Shown here piece by piece: positions 1 through 8,192 of a stretch of 57,831 nt of DNA. The stretch comes from Chloroflexota bacterium (GTDB taxonomy: Bacteria > Chloroflexota > UBA11872), in assembly GCA_022820025.1 (NCBI GenBank), contig JAJEGF010000079.1:1-57831 (forward strand), given 5' to 3'. A program made the position numbers and the translations under genes. Position 1 is the first letter of the stretch. Each line of letters opens with the position of its first letter. The notes beneath the pieces are model-generated. The model saw only the letters and a list, made by a program, of their open reading frames with translations. It searched no databases and had not been told where the DNA came from.

Positions 1-309
1 GCCGAGCCAAAGGTGGCGACCGTCGAAGAAGTTGTTGTCGTCATTCCAGGCCCAACGGGCGAGGCCGTCGACGTCGCCGGTGCGACTGACTTCCTCGGTC
101 AGGATGTCGATGGCGGTGACGTGCGGCGAACTGTTGCTGAAGACCAGGATCTCGCCGGCGTCACCTTGCGGCGCCTCGGCAACTCCGCCCGCCCCGCCGC
201 CGGGCGCACTCTCCGGGCCGCCCTCGCCGCAAGCGGCGGCCAGCATGGCTACCCCTAGGCCGCCCATGCCGCCCAGCAGTCGTCGTCGCGGGAACTGTGG
301 GGTGGTCAT
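1..309 (-). CDS. Beta-propeller lipoprotein, copy A (partial, cut by window edge)
   Basis: Only the first 103 codons are inside the window; the gene runs off the left edge. The visible part has the same start as the two complete copies that follow: MTT, a run of arginines (PRRR), a hydrophobic stretch and an LAAAC lipobox, so it should be a lipoprotein with a Tat-like signal. The reading then continues into the first propeller blade (VFSNSSPHVTAIDIL). An AAAGGACCG ribosome site lies just upstream. Around positions 1-180 the DNA is closer to copy C (2541-2720) than to its direct neighbour copy B, which suggests gene conversion or a complex duplication history. Function is inferred from the complete copies. 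Confidence 0.85.
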   Translation of the reverse strand, partial: MTTPQFPRRRLLGGMGGLGVAMLAAACGEGGPESAPGGGAGGVAEAPQGDAGEILVFSNSSPHVTAIDILTEEVSRTGDVDGLARWAWNDDNNFFDGRHLWLG

Positions 310-375
310 CGCCTCGGTCCTTTCACGGCCGGGTCGCTGCTCGTCTGCCGGCGGTGCAGCCCGGCTGGGTTGGGT

Positions 376-1581
376 CTAGCGCTTGGTACCCAGGTTCTGC
401 GTGGCGCAATACGCCGACGTATGCCTGCAGGCTTCAGGCCGTTCCTGCTCGTCGCGCAGCCGGCCGCCGACAGAGGTCATACGCAGGAACATGCCGACGG
501 GCGGCGACTCCAGCGCGATTGAGTTCTCCTTGGCGGAGGTGATCGTCAGGCTGTTGGCTTCCCAGTCCTGCTGATAGACCACGGCGACGGCCTGGTCGTC
601 GGTCAGCATCGCGTAAATGCGCGTGAAGTCGGGGCGCACGGCCACCATCTGCGGGCTGAGGCCGACGCGGATATGGGCCAGGGCGCGGAGGTCGGCGGTG
701 TCCACGACCTGGACGAAGTTGTCGTCGGCGTGGCCGGTGTAGGCATAGCTGCCATCGTAGGTAAAGGTGCCCAGGATGGGCTCGGTGCCGGTCTGGAAGC
801 GCTTGACGAGCTCGAGCGCCGAGGGCTCGTAGACCGCCACGGTGTGCTTGCCGGCCTCCTGGACCCAGATGGAGCCGTCGGGGGAGGCCGTGAGTCGGGT
901 GGGGGTGCCGCCCGACTTGGACTCGGCGGTCGCGAGCACGGCGCCGCTGCTCGGGTCGAGGGCGACGACCCGGTCGCCTTCGCCGGTCGGATAGACGAAG
1001 CGTTCGACACCGTCGGCGTCGGTACTGAGGTCGGCGTCGGCCAGCACGCCGCCGTGCAGCGGCACGTCGCTGAAGGTGTTGGTGACCTCATGGGTGGCGG
1101 TGTTGACCGTGAGAACCTCGCCGGCCGCCATCTTGCTCACCAGCAGCGAACCGTCCTGGCGGGCCTTGCCGAGGAAGACGCCCTCGGCCTCGATGCCCAG
1201 CGGCACCCGGTTGCTGACCGTCAGGGCGTCGACATCGAGCGTGATGAGTTCGGCGGTCCCGGCGTTGAGGGTGCCGAGCCACAGGTGGCGACCGTCAAAG
1301 AAGTTGTTGTCGTCATTCCAGGCCCAGGTGCCGAGCCCATCGACATCCCCGGTGCGGGTGACTTCCTCGGTGAGGATGTCGATGGCGGTGACGTGCGGCG
1401 AACTGTTGCTGAAGACCAGGATCTCACCGGCGTCGCCGACCGGCGCCTCGGCGCCCCCGCCCGCCGCGCCGCCGGGCGCACTCTCCGGGCCGCCCTCGCC
1501 GCAGGCGGCGGCCAGCACGGCCATCCCAAGGCCGCCCATGCCGGCCAGCAGTCGTCGTCGCGGGAACTGTGAGGTGGTCAT
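376..1581 (-). CDS. Beta-propeller lipoprotein, copy B
   Basis: A 401-residue exported protein. Residues 1-27 form a signal with RRR before the hydrophobic core and an LAAAC lipobox, which fits a lipoprotein with a Tat-like signal. A Gly/Ala-rich linker follows, then repeated blades with motifs such as SPDGSIWV, TYDGSYAYTG and VRPDFTRIYA, typical of YVTN/SMP-30-like seven-bladed propellers. The C-terminal tail carries two cysteines about seven residues apart, which may form a disulfide. I see no catalytic signature, so binding or a scaffold role outside the cytoplasmic membrane is as likely as enzyme activity. It lies 66 nt from each flanking copy, and the spacers share sequence, so the unit of duplication included the spacer. 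The ribosome site AAAGGACCG is conserved in all copies. Confidence 0.85.
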   Translation of the reverse strand: MTTSQFPRRRLLAGMGGLGMAVLAAACGEGGPESAPGGAAGGGAEAPVGDAGEILVFSNSSPHVTAIDILTEEVTRTGDVDGLGTWAWNDDNNFFDGRHLWLGTLNAGTAELITLDVDALTVSNRVPLGIEAEGVFLGKARQDGSLLVSKMAAGEVLTVNTATHEVTNTFSDVPLHGGVLADADLSTDADGVERFVYPTGEGDRVVALDPSSGAVLATAESKSGGTPTRLTASPDGSIWVQEAGKHTVAVYEPSALELVKRFQTGTEPILGTFTYDGSYAYTGHADDNFVQVVDTADLRALAHIRVGLSPQMVAVRPDFTRIYAMLTDDQAVAVVYQQDWEANSLTITSAKENSIALESPPVGMFLRMTSVGGRLRDEQERPEACRHTSAYCATQNLGTKR

Positions 1582-1647
1582 TGCCTCGGTCCTTTCGCGG
1601 CCGGGTCGCTGCGTATCTGCCGGCGGCGCAGCCCGGCCGACATTGGT

Positions 1648-2847
1648 CTAGCGCTTGGTGCCCAGGTTCTGCGTGCCACAGGCGTACGAAATCTTGCAGG
1701 CTTCAGCCCGCTCAGCGGAGTCGCGCAGGCGGCCGCCCACAGAGGTCATGCGTAGGAACATGCCCACGGGTGGCGACTCCAGCGCCACCGAGTTCTCCTT
1801 CGTCGAGGTGATCGTCGAACTGTTGGCTTCCCAGTCCTGCTGATAGACCACGGCGACAGCCTGATCGTCGGTCAGCATGGCGTAGATGCGGCTGAAGTCG
1901 GGCCGCACGGCCACCATCTGCGGCGTCATGCCGACCCGGATGTGGGCCAGGGCCCGCAGCGCGGACGTGTCGACGACCTGCACGAAATTGTCGTCGGCGT
2001 GGCCGGTGTAGGCGTAGCTGCCGTCGTAGGTGAACGTGCCAAGGATGGGTTGGGTGCCGGTCTGGAAGCGCTTGACGAGCTCGAGTGCCGAGGGCTCGTA
2101 GACGGCGACCGTGTGCTTGCCGGCCTCCTGGACCCAGATGGAGCCGTCGGGCGAAGTGGTGAGGTGGGTGGGATTCCCGCCTTTCTTGGACTCCGCCGTG
2201 GCGAGAACGGACCCGCTGCTCGGATCGAGAGCGACGACCCGGTCGCCTTCACCGGTGGGATAGACGAAGCGTTCCACCCCGTCGGCGTCGATGCTCAGGT
2301 CGGCGTCGGCCAGCACGCCGCCGTGCAGCGGAATGTCGCTGAAGGTGTTGGTGACCTCATGGGTGGCGGTGTTGACCGTGAGGACCTCGCCGGCGGCCAT
2401 CTTGCTGACGAGCAGCGTGCCGTCCTGGCGAGCCTTGCCGAGGAAGACGCCCTCCGCCTCGCTGCCCAGCGGCACCCGGTTACTGACGGTGAAGGTGTCG
2501 ACGTCAAGCGTGATGAGTTCGGCGGTGCCGGCGTTCAGAGTGCCGAGCCAAAGGTGGCGACCGTCGAAGAAGTTGTTGTCGTCATTCCAGGCCCAACGGG
2601 CGAGGCCGTCGACGTCGCCGGTGCGACTGACTTCCTCGGTGAGGATGTCGATGGCGGTGACATGCGGGGAACTGTTGCTGAAGACCAGGATCTCGCCGGC
2701 GTCACCTTGCGGCGCGGCTTCTGCGCCCGTGCCGCCCCTGGGCGCGCTTTCCGGCCCGCCCTCGCCGCAGGCGGCCGCCAGCACGGCCACGCCAAGGCCG
2801 CCCATGCCGGCCAGCAGTCGTCGTCGCGGGAATCGTTGGGTGGTCAT
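1648..2847 (-). CDS. Beta-propeller lipoprotein, copy C
   Basis: A 399-residue paralogue of copy B, about 90% identical by eye. Differences concentrate in the linker after the lipobox (residues 30-50) and in the last 20 residues. It keeps the RRR motif, the LAAAC lipobox and all propeller blades, and ends in the same QNLGTKR tail. It is the most upstream gene of the minus-strand array, so any promoter for the array should lie in 2848-3186. A substrate cannot be named from sequence. Related propellers are often annotated as cytochrome D1 heme-domain or YncE-like proteins, but no heme ligand motif (CxxCH) is present here. Confidence 0.85.
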   Translation of the reverse strand: MTTQRFPRRRLLAGMGGLGVAVLAAACGEGGPESAPRGGTGAEAAPQGDAGEILVFSNSSPHVTAIDILTEEVSRTGDVDGLARWAWNDDNNFFDGRHLWLGTLNAGTAELITLDVDTFTVSNRVPLGSEAEGVFLGKARQDGTLLVSKMAAGEVLTVNTATHEVTNTFSDIPLHGGVLADADLSIDADGVERFVYPTGEGDRVVALDPSSGSVLATAESKKGGNPTHLTTSPDGSIWVQEAGKHTVAVYEPSALELVKRFQTGTQPILGTFTYDGSYAYTGHADDNFVQVVDTSALRALAHIRVGMTPQMVAVRPDFSRIYAMLTDDQAVAVVYQQDWEANSSTITSTKENSVALESPPVGMFLRMTSVGGRLRDSAERAEACKISYACGTQNLGTKR

Positions 2848-3186
2848 CGTCTCGGTCCTTTCACGGCCGGGTCACTGCCGGTCCGAGGACATAACAGGGC
2901 GACGCTACCTCCCGGCGCCAGCCCGAAGACCCGGGTCGGCGGCATCGCGCGTCGCGCGCCGATTAATCGTGCATGCATGCGCCTGAACCCACGCTGCTCA
3001 TGTCGCGAATTCACAGCTTCTGGAAGTATAGCGCCGACCGCGATTCGAACGGAAACCGACCAGCGGCATCTTCGAGGATTCGAAAATGCGGGCCGCCTCG
3101 CGTCAAACTAGCCTTTGGGAGCCGCGCAAGGCAGAATCCCCGCATCCGCGCGGCAATCGAGCCGCACCGACATAGGCAGCCGCTTC
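2848..3186. other. Intergenic region between the lipoprotein array and the oxidoreductase cluster
   Basis: A 339-nt divergent region. The first 30 bp carry the ribosome site of copy C. A TATACT hexamer on the minus strand at 3025-3030 could be a -10 element for the lipoprotein array, but I see no good -35 partner. Two TTCGAA hexamers (near 3045 and 3082) are present without tRNA-like arms. No coding frame here looks real. Confidence 0.4.
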
Positions 3187-4293
3187 ATGAGCGACAAACT
3201 GCGGGTTGCGGTGATAACCGAACCGACCGCCTGGCACCTGGGGGCCCTGATCGACGCGCTCCACAACGACGAAGTCGGCGAGGTGGCTGTCGGCGACGTG
3301 ACCGGCGGAACGTTCGACGAGGTCCGCGAGGGCGGCGCCGGCAAGGTGTCGGCGACATTCACCGACCTGGACCAGCTGTACCGGGACTTCGACCCGCAAG
3401 TCGCGCTCATCACGATGGAGCCGTGGCGCATGCCGCCGGTCATCACCCAGGCGTTGGAAGCCGGCGCCCACGTATTTCACGAGAAACCGGGGTACGTGGA
3501 CATCGATGACTACCGCGCGATCTACCGACTTGCGAAGCGCCGAGATCTCCACCTCGGGATCGCCTACATCTCCCGCGCCTATCCCATCGTCCAGGAAGCG
3601 CGGCGGTTGGTCGCTGAGGGCTTCCTCGGCGACCTCCTGTCATTCCAGGCCTGGTTCGTGGCCGACCAGGAGCGCACGATTCAGAATCCCGCGGCCCGCC
3701 CCCAATATGACGTCGCGGCCGGCGGCTGGTTCTTCTCGAAAGAGTTGGGCGGCGGCGGTCACTTGACCATCCTGGGCTGCCATTACCTGGACCTGTTGCG
3801 GCACATCGCCGGATCCGATTTCAAGTCGGTCAGCGCCTTCTGCCGCAACGTCGGCGGCGAGGCGATTACCGTTGAGGACGCCGCTGTGGTCAACCTGGAA
3901 TTCGAGAATGGCATGGTCGGCAACCTCAACTCCGGCTACTACACCAGCAGCGCCGAGTACGGTTCGTCGAGGCACAACGGCCTCATCTTGTGGGGTCGCG
4001 ACGGTTGGCTGAAGTTCAACCCGAACGGCGAATCCAACCAGGAGCCGATGCAGTGGGCCTCCTACAGCGGCGCCCAGGCCAGCGCGCCATTGAAGTCCTG
4101 GACGTTCGACAAGGCCGGCGCCCTCAACAACCCCTACCGCGTTCTCACTGGCGACTTCTTCCGCGCCTGCCTGGGCCAAGGCCCGCCGCCGATCGAACCG
4201 GAAGCCGGCATGTGGGTTAACGAAGTCACCACCGCCGCCTATGCCTCGTCCGATTCAGGCCAGATGCTGTCGGTCTCCATCCCTGAGGTTTAG
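3187..4293 (+). CDS. Gfo/Idh/MocA-family oxidoreductase 1
   Basis: A predicted NAD(P)-dependent sugar or polyol dehydrogenase of 368 residues. An N-terminal Rossmann domain is followed by the family alpha/beta domain. The HEKP motif near residue 100 gives the Lys-Pro pair of the family, and GGGGHLTILGCHYLDLLRH matches the substrate-side region with its conserved histidine. The usual GxGxxG nucleotide loop is not obvious: after the first strand (LRVAVIT) the sequence is EPTAWHLGAL. I chose the ATG of MSDKLRVAV because the frame upstream (to 3115) does not resemble the family. It is the first of three related genes; the next starts 70 nt downstream. The substrate is unknown. Confidence 0.85.
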   Translation: MSDKLRVAVITEPTAWHLGALIDALHNDEVGEVAVGDVTGGTFDEVREGGAGKVSATFTDLDQLYRDFDPQVALITMEPWRMPPVITQALEAGAHVFHEKPGYVDIDDYRAIYRLAKRRDLHLGIAYISRAYPIVQEARRLVAEGFLGDLLSFQAWFVADQERTIQNPAARPQYDVAAGGWFFSKELGGGGHLTILGCHYLDLLRHIAGSDFKSVSAFCRNVGGEAITVEDAAVVNLEFENGMVGNLNSGYYTSSAEYGSSRHNGLILWGRDGWLKFNPNGESNQEPMQWASYSGAQASAPLKSWTFDKAGALNNPYRVLTGDFFRACLGQGPPPIEPEAGMWVNEVTTAAYASSDSGQMLSVSIPEV

Positions 4294-4363
4294 GCCTGGG
4301 CGGGGAATCCTCGTGACCATGATCCCAGTCCTTAGCCGACGGCGTTGAGCCGGGGTAGTCACC

Positions 4364-5395
4364 ATGAGCCCACCGCCGCTGCGAGTCATCTCGGTTGGCA
4401 TCGGCATCCGGGCGCGGCAACACCTCAACGCCCAGATGGCGCTGCCTGAGCGGTTCACAGCCGTTGGGTTGGTCGACATCGTCCCCGAGGCATTCAACGG
4501 AGCGCTTCGGATCACCGGCCTGTCCCGATCCGAGTGCTTCACCACCCTGGACGAGGCCATGGCGGCCACGCCCTGTGACGCCGTCGGCGTCTTCACCCCG
4601 GGCCATCTCCACACGACCTACATGGAAGAGGCCATCGCCGCCGGCAAGCACGTCATCGTCGAGAAACCCTTCACGTGCAGCCTGGAGGAAGCCGAGCGTG
4701 TCGTAGCCGCAGCCGAGGCCAACGACGTGCGAGTGGTCGTGACCCAGAACGACAGGCTCTTTCACCCCTATCCGCTGCTGCGCGAGATGATCGGCGACCA
4801 GCGCTACGGCGAACTGGGCGCCATCACGATGGTGCACCACAACGCCCGCGGGCGTCCGTTCGAGAACGGCGACCCGCCGATGCACATCTGGCACCAGGGC
4901 TCGCACCAGGTCGACTCGTTGCTTTCGCTGGTGCGGCGGCCGCCGCGTTGCGTGTGGGGCGTCAACGCAACGCCGGCCAACAGCAACTGGACGGCTGAGC
5001 CGCACGTCTGCGCCATCATCACCTTCGATGGTCCGGTGATCGTGAGCTACACCGCCACCTCGGATGCCCAGGCCTACGAGATGTACCTGCGCCTGGAGTT
5101 CTCGGAGGCCGCGGTGACGCTGCATGGCTTCACGATGAACTCAACGGACTTCACTCTCAAGGTCACGCCCCGACAGCCCCTGGAGCGCTATCCGCGCTCC
5201 GAGGTCTTTCCCATCGGAAGGGCCGAGCGCGGCGGCCGTTGGGCCGACATCGAACAGGACATCTGGAACGGCTTCTGGACGCACGTCATGGAGGGCCGCG
5301 ACAACCCGTGCTCCGGACGCAATAACCTGGACACGATTGGCGTCCTGGACGCCATCATCCGATCGAGCACCGAGCGGATCGCGGTTGAGTTGTGA
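4364..5395 (+). CDS. Gfo/Idh/MocA-family oxidoreductase 2
   Basis: 343 residues, same family as its neighbours. The N-terminal strand reads LRVISVGIGIRARQHL, a changed nucleotide-binding loop. VEKPFTCSLEEAERV (about residue 100) is the family EKP motif. HQGSHQVDSL matches the active-site histidine region. The C-terminal part contains the beta-sheet domain and ends in a helix typical of MocA proteins. It sits between two paralogues with 70 nt before and 29 nt after, so co-transcription is likely. Sequence divergence from the other two suggests different substrates or successive steps, not simple duplication. Confidence 0.85.
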   Translation: MSPPPLRVISVGIGIRARQHLNAQMALPERFTAVGLVDIVPEAFNGALRITGLSRSECFTTLDEAMAATPCDAVGVFTPGHLHTTYMEEAIAAGKHVIVEKPFTCSLEEAERVVAAAEANDVRVVVTQNDRLFHPYPLLREMIGDQRYGELGAITMVHHNARGRPFENGDPPMHIWHQGSHQVDSLLSLVRRPPRCVWGVNATPANSNWTAEPHVCAIITFDGPVIVSYTATSDAQAYEMYLRLEFSEAAVTLHGFTMNSTDFTLKVTPRQPLERYPRSEVFPIGRAERGGRWADIEQDIWNGFWTHVMEGRDNPCSGRNNLDTIGVLDAIIRSSTERIAVEL

Positions 5396-5424
5396 GGTAG
5401 GGACCAGCGCACAGGGAGGATCCG

Positions 5425-6492
5425 ATGGGTAGCCAACTGAGAGCCGGCGTCGTGGGGCTGACGGGGATTGGCGCCCGCCCGCCGATTCCGGCCGCGAAGC
5501 GTGGCTGGGGCATCACCATGCCGCACTCGCACGCCTCGGCCTATCACTTCGTTGAGGACACCGAACTTGTGGCGGTCTGCGACTTGCGACAGGAGGCGAT
5601 CGACGATTTCGACGCCAACTGGCGCTCCCACGTCTCGGAAGTCAATTCGTACATCGACTATCGCGAAATGATCGATCGCGAGAATCTGGACCTGATCAGC
5701 GTGGTAACCAGCGACCACGTCCACACCCAGATCGTGATCGACGCGGCCGAGGCCGGCGTCAAGGGCATCGTCTGCGAAAAGCCCATCGCTACCACCCTGG
5801 CCGACGCCGACCGCATGATCGAAGCCGTGGACAAGGCCGGCATTCCCATGCTCATCGACCACGTCTACCGCTGGTGGTTTCCCTGGGCCGATGTCGGCAA
5901 GCTGATCGACGACGGCGCCATTGGCGACGTGGTTCGGATCATGTGCAACCAGGGCGGACCGCGAGCCATGCTGTTCCGGAATGGGACGCACGTGTGCGAC
6001 ACGATCAATTGGTTCTCGACCGGCAACCCGACGGCCGTCTACGCCGTGGCCGAGAAGGGCTTTGAGGACTACGGCCCTCGCTACGCCAGCGATGGCGGCC
6101 ACGACCCCGACACCGATCCCGCCCTCAGCATCATGATCGAGTACGACAACGACGTGCGCGCCTTCTGGAACGCCTGCAAAACCATGCCGGGTCGCTATAT
6201 CGGCCCCTTCGACATCTGGGGCACCGAGGGCCGCATCCACCTCACGAACGACTACGCCGTGCTCTACGACGATCCCGAGGAAGGTCTGCGTGGCCGCGAG
6301 TTGACGCCCACCCACTACTCGCAGGGGCACATTGCCGGGCTGGTAACGGAACTCGTTGGCCTGATCCGCGAGGGCGGCGAACCCAGTTGCGACGGCCGGC
6401 AGGCGCGACAGGCCCTGGAGGTCCTCCTGGCGGCGCTCCAATCGCAGGCCGGCGGCAATGTTCGCGTGCAGCTACCCATCACGGACGCCTGA
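5425..6492 (+). CDS. Gfo/Idh/MocA-family oxidoreductase 3
   Basis: 355 residues. A strong ribosome site (agggagg) precedes the ATG. The first strand, AGVVGLTGIG, is followed by an unusually long loop containing RPPIPAAKRGWG before MPHSHASAYH, where the family normally has a short glycine turn. CEKPIATTLADADRM near residue 115 carries the EKP motif, and a NGTHVCDTINWF segment supplies the family histidine. The C-terminal domain is complete. Likely co-transcribed with the two preceding oxidoreductases. Substrate unknown; myo-inositol-, glucose- or chiro-inositol-like compounds are typical for the family. Confidence 0.85.
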   Translation: MGSQLRAGVVGLTGIGARPPIPAAKRGWGITMPHSHASAYHFVEDTELVAVCDLRQEAIDDFDANWRSHVSEVNSYIDYREMIDRENLDLISVVTSDHVHTQIVIDAAEAGVKGIVCEKPIATTLADADRMIEAVDKAGIPMLIDHVYRWWFPWADVGKLIDDGAIGDVVRIMCNQGGPRAMLFRNGTHVCDTINWFSTGNPTAVYAVAEKGFEDYGPRYASDGGHDPDTDPALSIMIEYDNDVRAFWNACKTMPGRYIGPFDIWGTEGRIHLTNDYAVLYDDPEEGLRGRELTPTHYSQGHIAGLVTELVGLIREGGEPSCDGRQARQALEVLLAALQSQAGGNVRVQLPITDA

Positions 6493-6539
6493 GCCAGCGA
6501 GAGGGACGTATCCCGGAAACTTCAGCCGGCCCGAGAATC

Positions 6540-6956
6540 GTGTCGGGCCGCGCTCGTAGCGTTGCTGATCTGCGGCTCCTTGCCACGCTGACCGTATTCC
6601 TGGCGCTGTTGCTAAGCGCGTGTGGTGCTAGCGAGACCGACGTTCAGCCAACACCGACACCCCAGCCCCAACCGACACCCACAGCCGAGCCGCGACCGGA
6701 GGTCACTCCGGAACCGACGCCGGTTGACGCGCTCGAGGCGCGTCGCTGGCACGCGGCGTTGCGTGTGTGTGATGCCCTTGAGAACACCCTGCTCGTCAGC
6801 GAACCGGCCTTTTTTCTCGGGGCATTGCAATTCGCTCGCGACGAGGGCATGCGCAAATCGGAGCTGAGCGAGGCCATGCAGCGCGAGTGCCCCGGAGCAT
6901 TCCGTGCCCTGCGCTATGAACCCGACCTCATGGCCGAGTTCGAAAGGCTGCCCTGA
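6540..6956 (+). CDS. Small Pro/Thr-rich lipoprotein, unknown function
   Basis: A predicted 138-residue lipoprotein. From a GTG start the protein has a short n-region with arginines, a hydrophobic core and an LLLSAC lipobox (Cys about residue 28). A Pro/Thr linker (repeats of PTP and QPTPT) separates the anchor from a roughly 80-residue globular C-terminal domain. This domain contains two cysteines (in RVCDAL and QRECP) that could pair outside the cell. An ATG upstream (6387) lies inside the preceding gene and gives a non-signal N-terminus, so I reject it. I do not recognise the C-terminal domain. The ribosome site is weak, so the exact start is uncertain. Confidence 0.65.
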   Translation: MSGRARSVADLRLLATLTVFLALLLSACGASETDVQPTPTPQPQPTPTAEPRPEVTPEPTPVDALEARRWHAALRVCDALENTLLVSEPAFFLGALQFARDEGMRKSELSEAMQRECPGAFRALRYEPDLMAEFERLP

Positions 6957-7027
6957 CGCGGTGGTTATCCGAAGTGAAAGACGCTTAGCATGGGAGTCTC
7001 CGGAATACCTGGGAGCGGGTTGCAGGC

Positions 7028-8170
7028 ATGTATGACGTAGTCGTCGTCGGCGCGGGCGTCATGGGCAGCGCCACCGCCTACTGGCTCAGCCGGGCCGGCA
7101 AACGCGTGGCCCTGCTCGAACAGTTCCACCCCGCGCACGTGCGCGCGTCGTCCGCCGACGAGTCCCGCACGATCAGGTACCAGTACCGCGGCCAGGCGGC
7201 CTACACCCGAATGGTCGCCGGGGCGGTGGAACTCTGGAAGGAGTTCGACCGCCGGTCGGGCACGAACTACTACCGGGAGACCGGGACGCTCACCCTGCAG
7301 ACCCGGCCGGACTTCGAACCTCTGCGCGACGGCTACCAGGGTCTCTGCGACCTGGGCTACGAGCCGCGCTGGCTGGACGCCCAGGACGTTCGGCGGGAGT
7401 TTCCGCAGTTCGCCAACGTGGACTCCGGCTACATCATGGAGGGGGTTGGCGGATACATAGCCGCGGGACCGGCGACGCGCGCGCTGGCCGAGGCCGCCGC
7501 CGAGCAGGGCGCGGACGTATGCACGGGCGCTGAAGTGGTCGCGCTGAATGAATCCGGCGGCCGCGTCACGTCCGTGGAGACAAGCGACGGACGTACGTTC
7601 GAAGGCGAAGTCGTCGTCGTCACGGCCGGACCGTGGACCGCTCGCCTGCTGCCGGAACTCCCGGTCCGCGTGCAACCGACCGCCGCTCGCCTGCACTACC
7701 TGAGGCCGGAGGATCCCGCTGCCTACGAGTCCCCGCGCCTCACGCCGTTCTCCGTCATGGATACCCAGTTCTACGGCTTTCCCGTGCACTGGCGCGGCTG
7801 TGTCAAGGTCGCCGATGACATGATCGGCGAGCCGTTCGACCCGGACCGCGACCGCGAGCACGAGGATCCCGTCGCCCTCGCCAAACTACGAGACTTCCTG
7901 GGCCGTCACATGCCCGGCCTGCGCGACGCCGAAGTGATCTATAGCAAAACCTGCACCTATTCGATGACCCCGGACTCGGACTTCATCATCGACCGCGTGC
8001 CGAACCTCGACAACGCGCTGGTGGCGGCCGGATTCTCAGGGCACGGTTTCAAGTTCGGCATCCTGATCGGCCAGATCATGGCCGACCTGGCAACGCGCGG
8101 CGCAACCGGCTGGGACCTGAGCCGGTTCCGCCTCGACCGTGATCCGTCGGCGGTGAGCCAGCATTGGTAG
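7028..8170 (+). CDS. FAD-dependent amine oxidase of the sarcosine / N-methyltryptophan oxidase family
   Basis: 380 residues, the usual length for monomeric sarcosine oxidases (DAO superfamily). The N-terminal dinucleotide fold VVVGAGVMGSATAYWLS binds FAD, and LLEQF places the acidic residue that holds the ribose. The C-terminal GFSGHGFKFGILIGQ matches the second FAD-contact region of MSOX/SolA proteins. A cysteine in KTCTYSMTPD (about residue 315) is at the place where the family attaches FAD covalently. It should oxidise an N-methyl or secondary amine, giving peroxide. It converges with the M19 peptidase gene downstream, 22 nt apart. The exact amine cannot be told. Confidence 0.85.
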   Translation: MYDVVVVGAGVMGSATAYWLSRAGKRVALLEQFHPAHVRASSADESRTIRYQYRGQAAYTRMVAGAVELWKEFDRRSGTNYYRETGTLTLQTRPDFEPLRDGYQGLCDLGYEPRWLDAQDVRREFPQFANVDSGYIMEGVGGYIAAGPATRALAEAAAEQGADVCTGAEVVALNESGGRVTSVETSDGRTFEGEVVVVTAGPWTARLLPELPVRVQPTAARLHYLRPEDPAAYESPRLTPFSVMDTQFYGFPVHWRGCVKVADDMIGEPFDPDRDREHEDPVALAKLRDFLGRHMPGLRDAEVIYSKTCTYSMTPDSDFIIDRVPNLDNALVAAGFSGHGFKFGILIGQIMADLATRGATGWDLSRFRLDRDPSAVSQHW

Positions 8171-8192
8171 GAGGCCGGCTAAACGCTGGCGA

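Larger units (their letters stand above)
1..2877 (-). repeat. Tandem triplication of a lipoprotein gene
   Basis: Three head-to-tail copies of the same gene of about 1.27 kb per unit, including a 66-nt spacer. About 30 bp upstream of each start codon (cctcggtccttt and the following cggccgggtc) is shared by all three copies. The first copy is incomplete only because the window ends. The array may continue to the left. Confidence 0.85.

Noticed and set aside
673..1572. Plus-strand frames opposite the lipoprotein array
   Set aside because: They repeat along with the lipoprotein copies and lack any signal or domain, so they are shadows.
3038..3095. tRNA-like TTCGAA motifs upstream of oxidoreductase 1
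   Set aside because: Only the T-loop-like hexamers are present; no acceptor, D or anticodon stems can be drawn around them.
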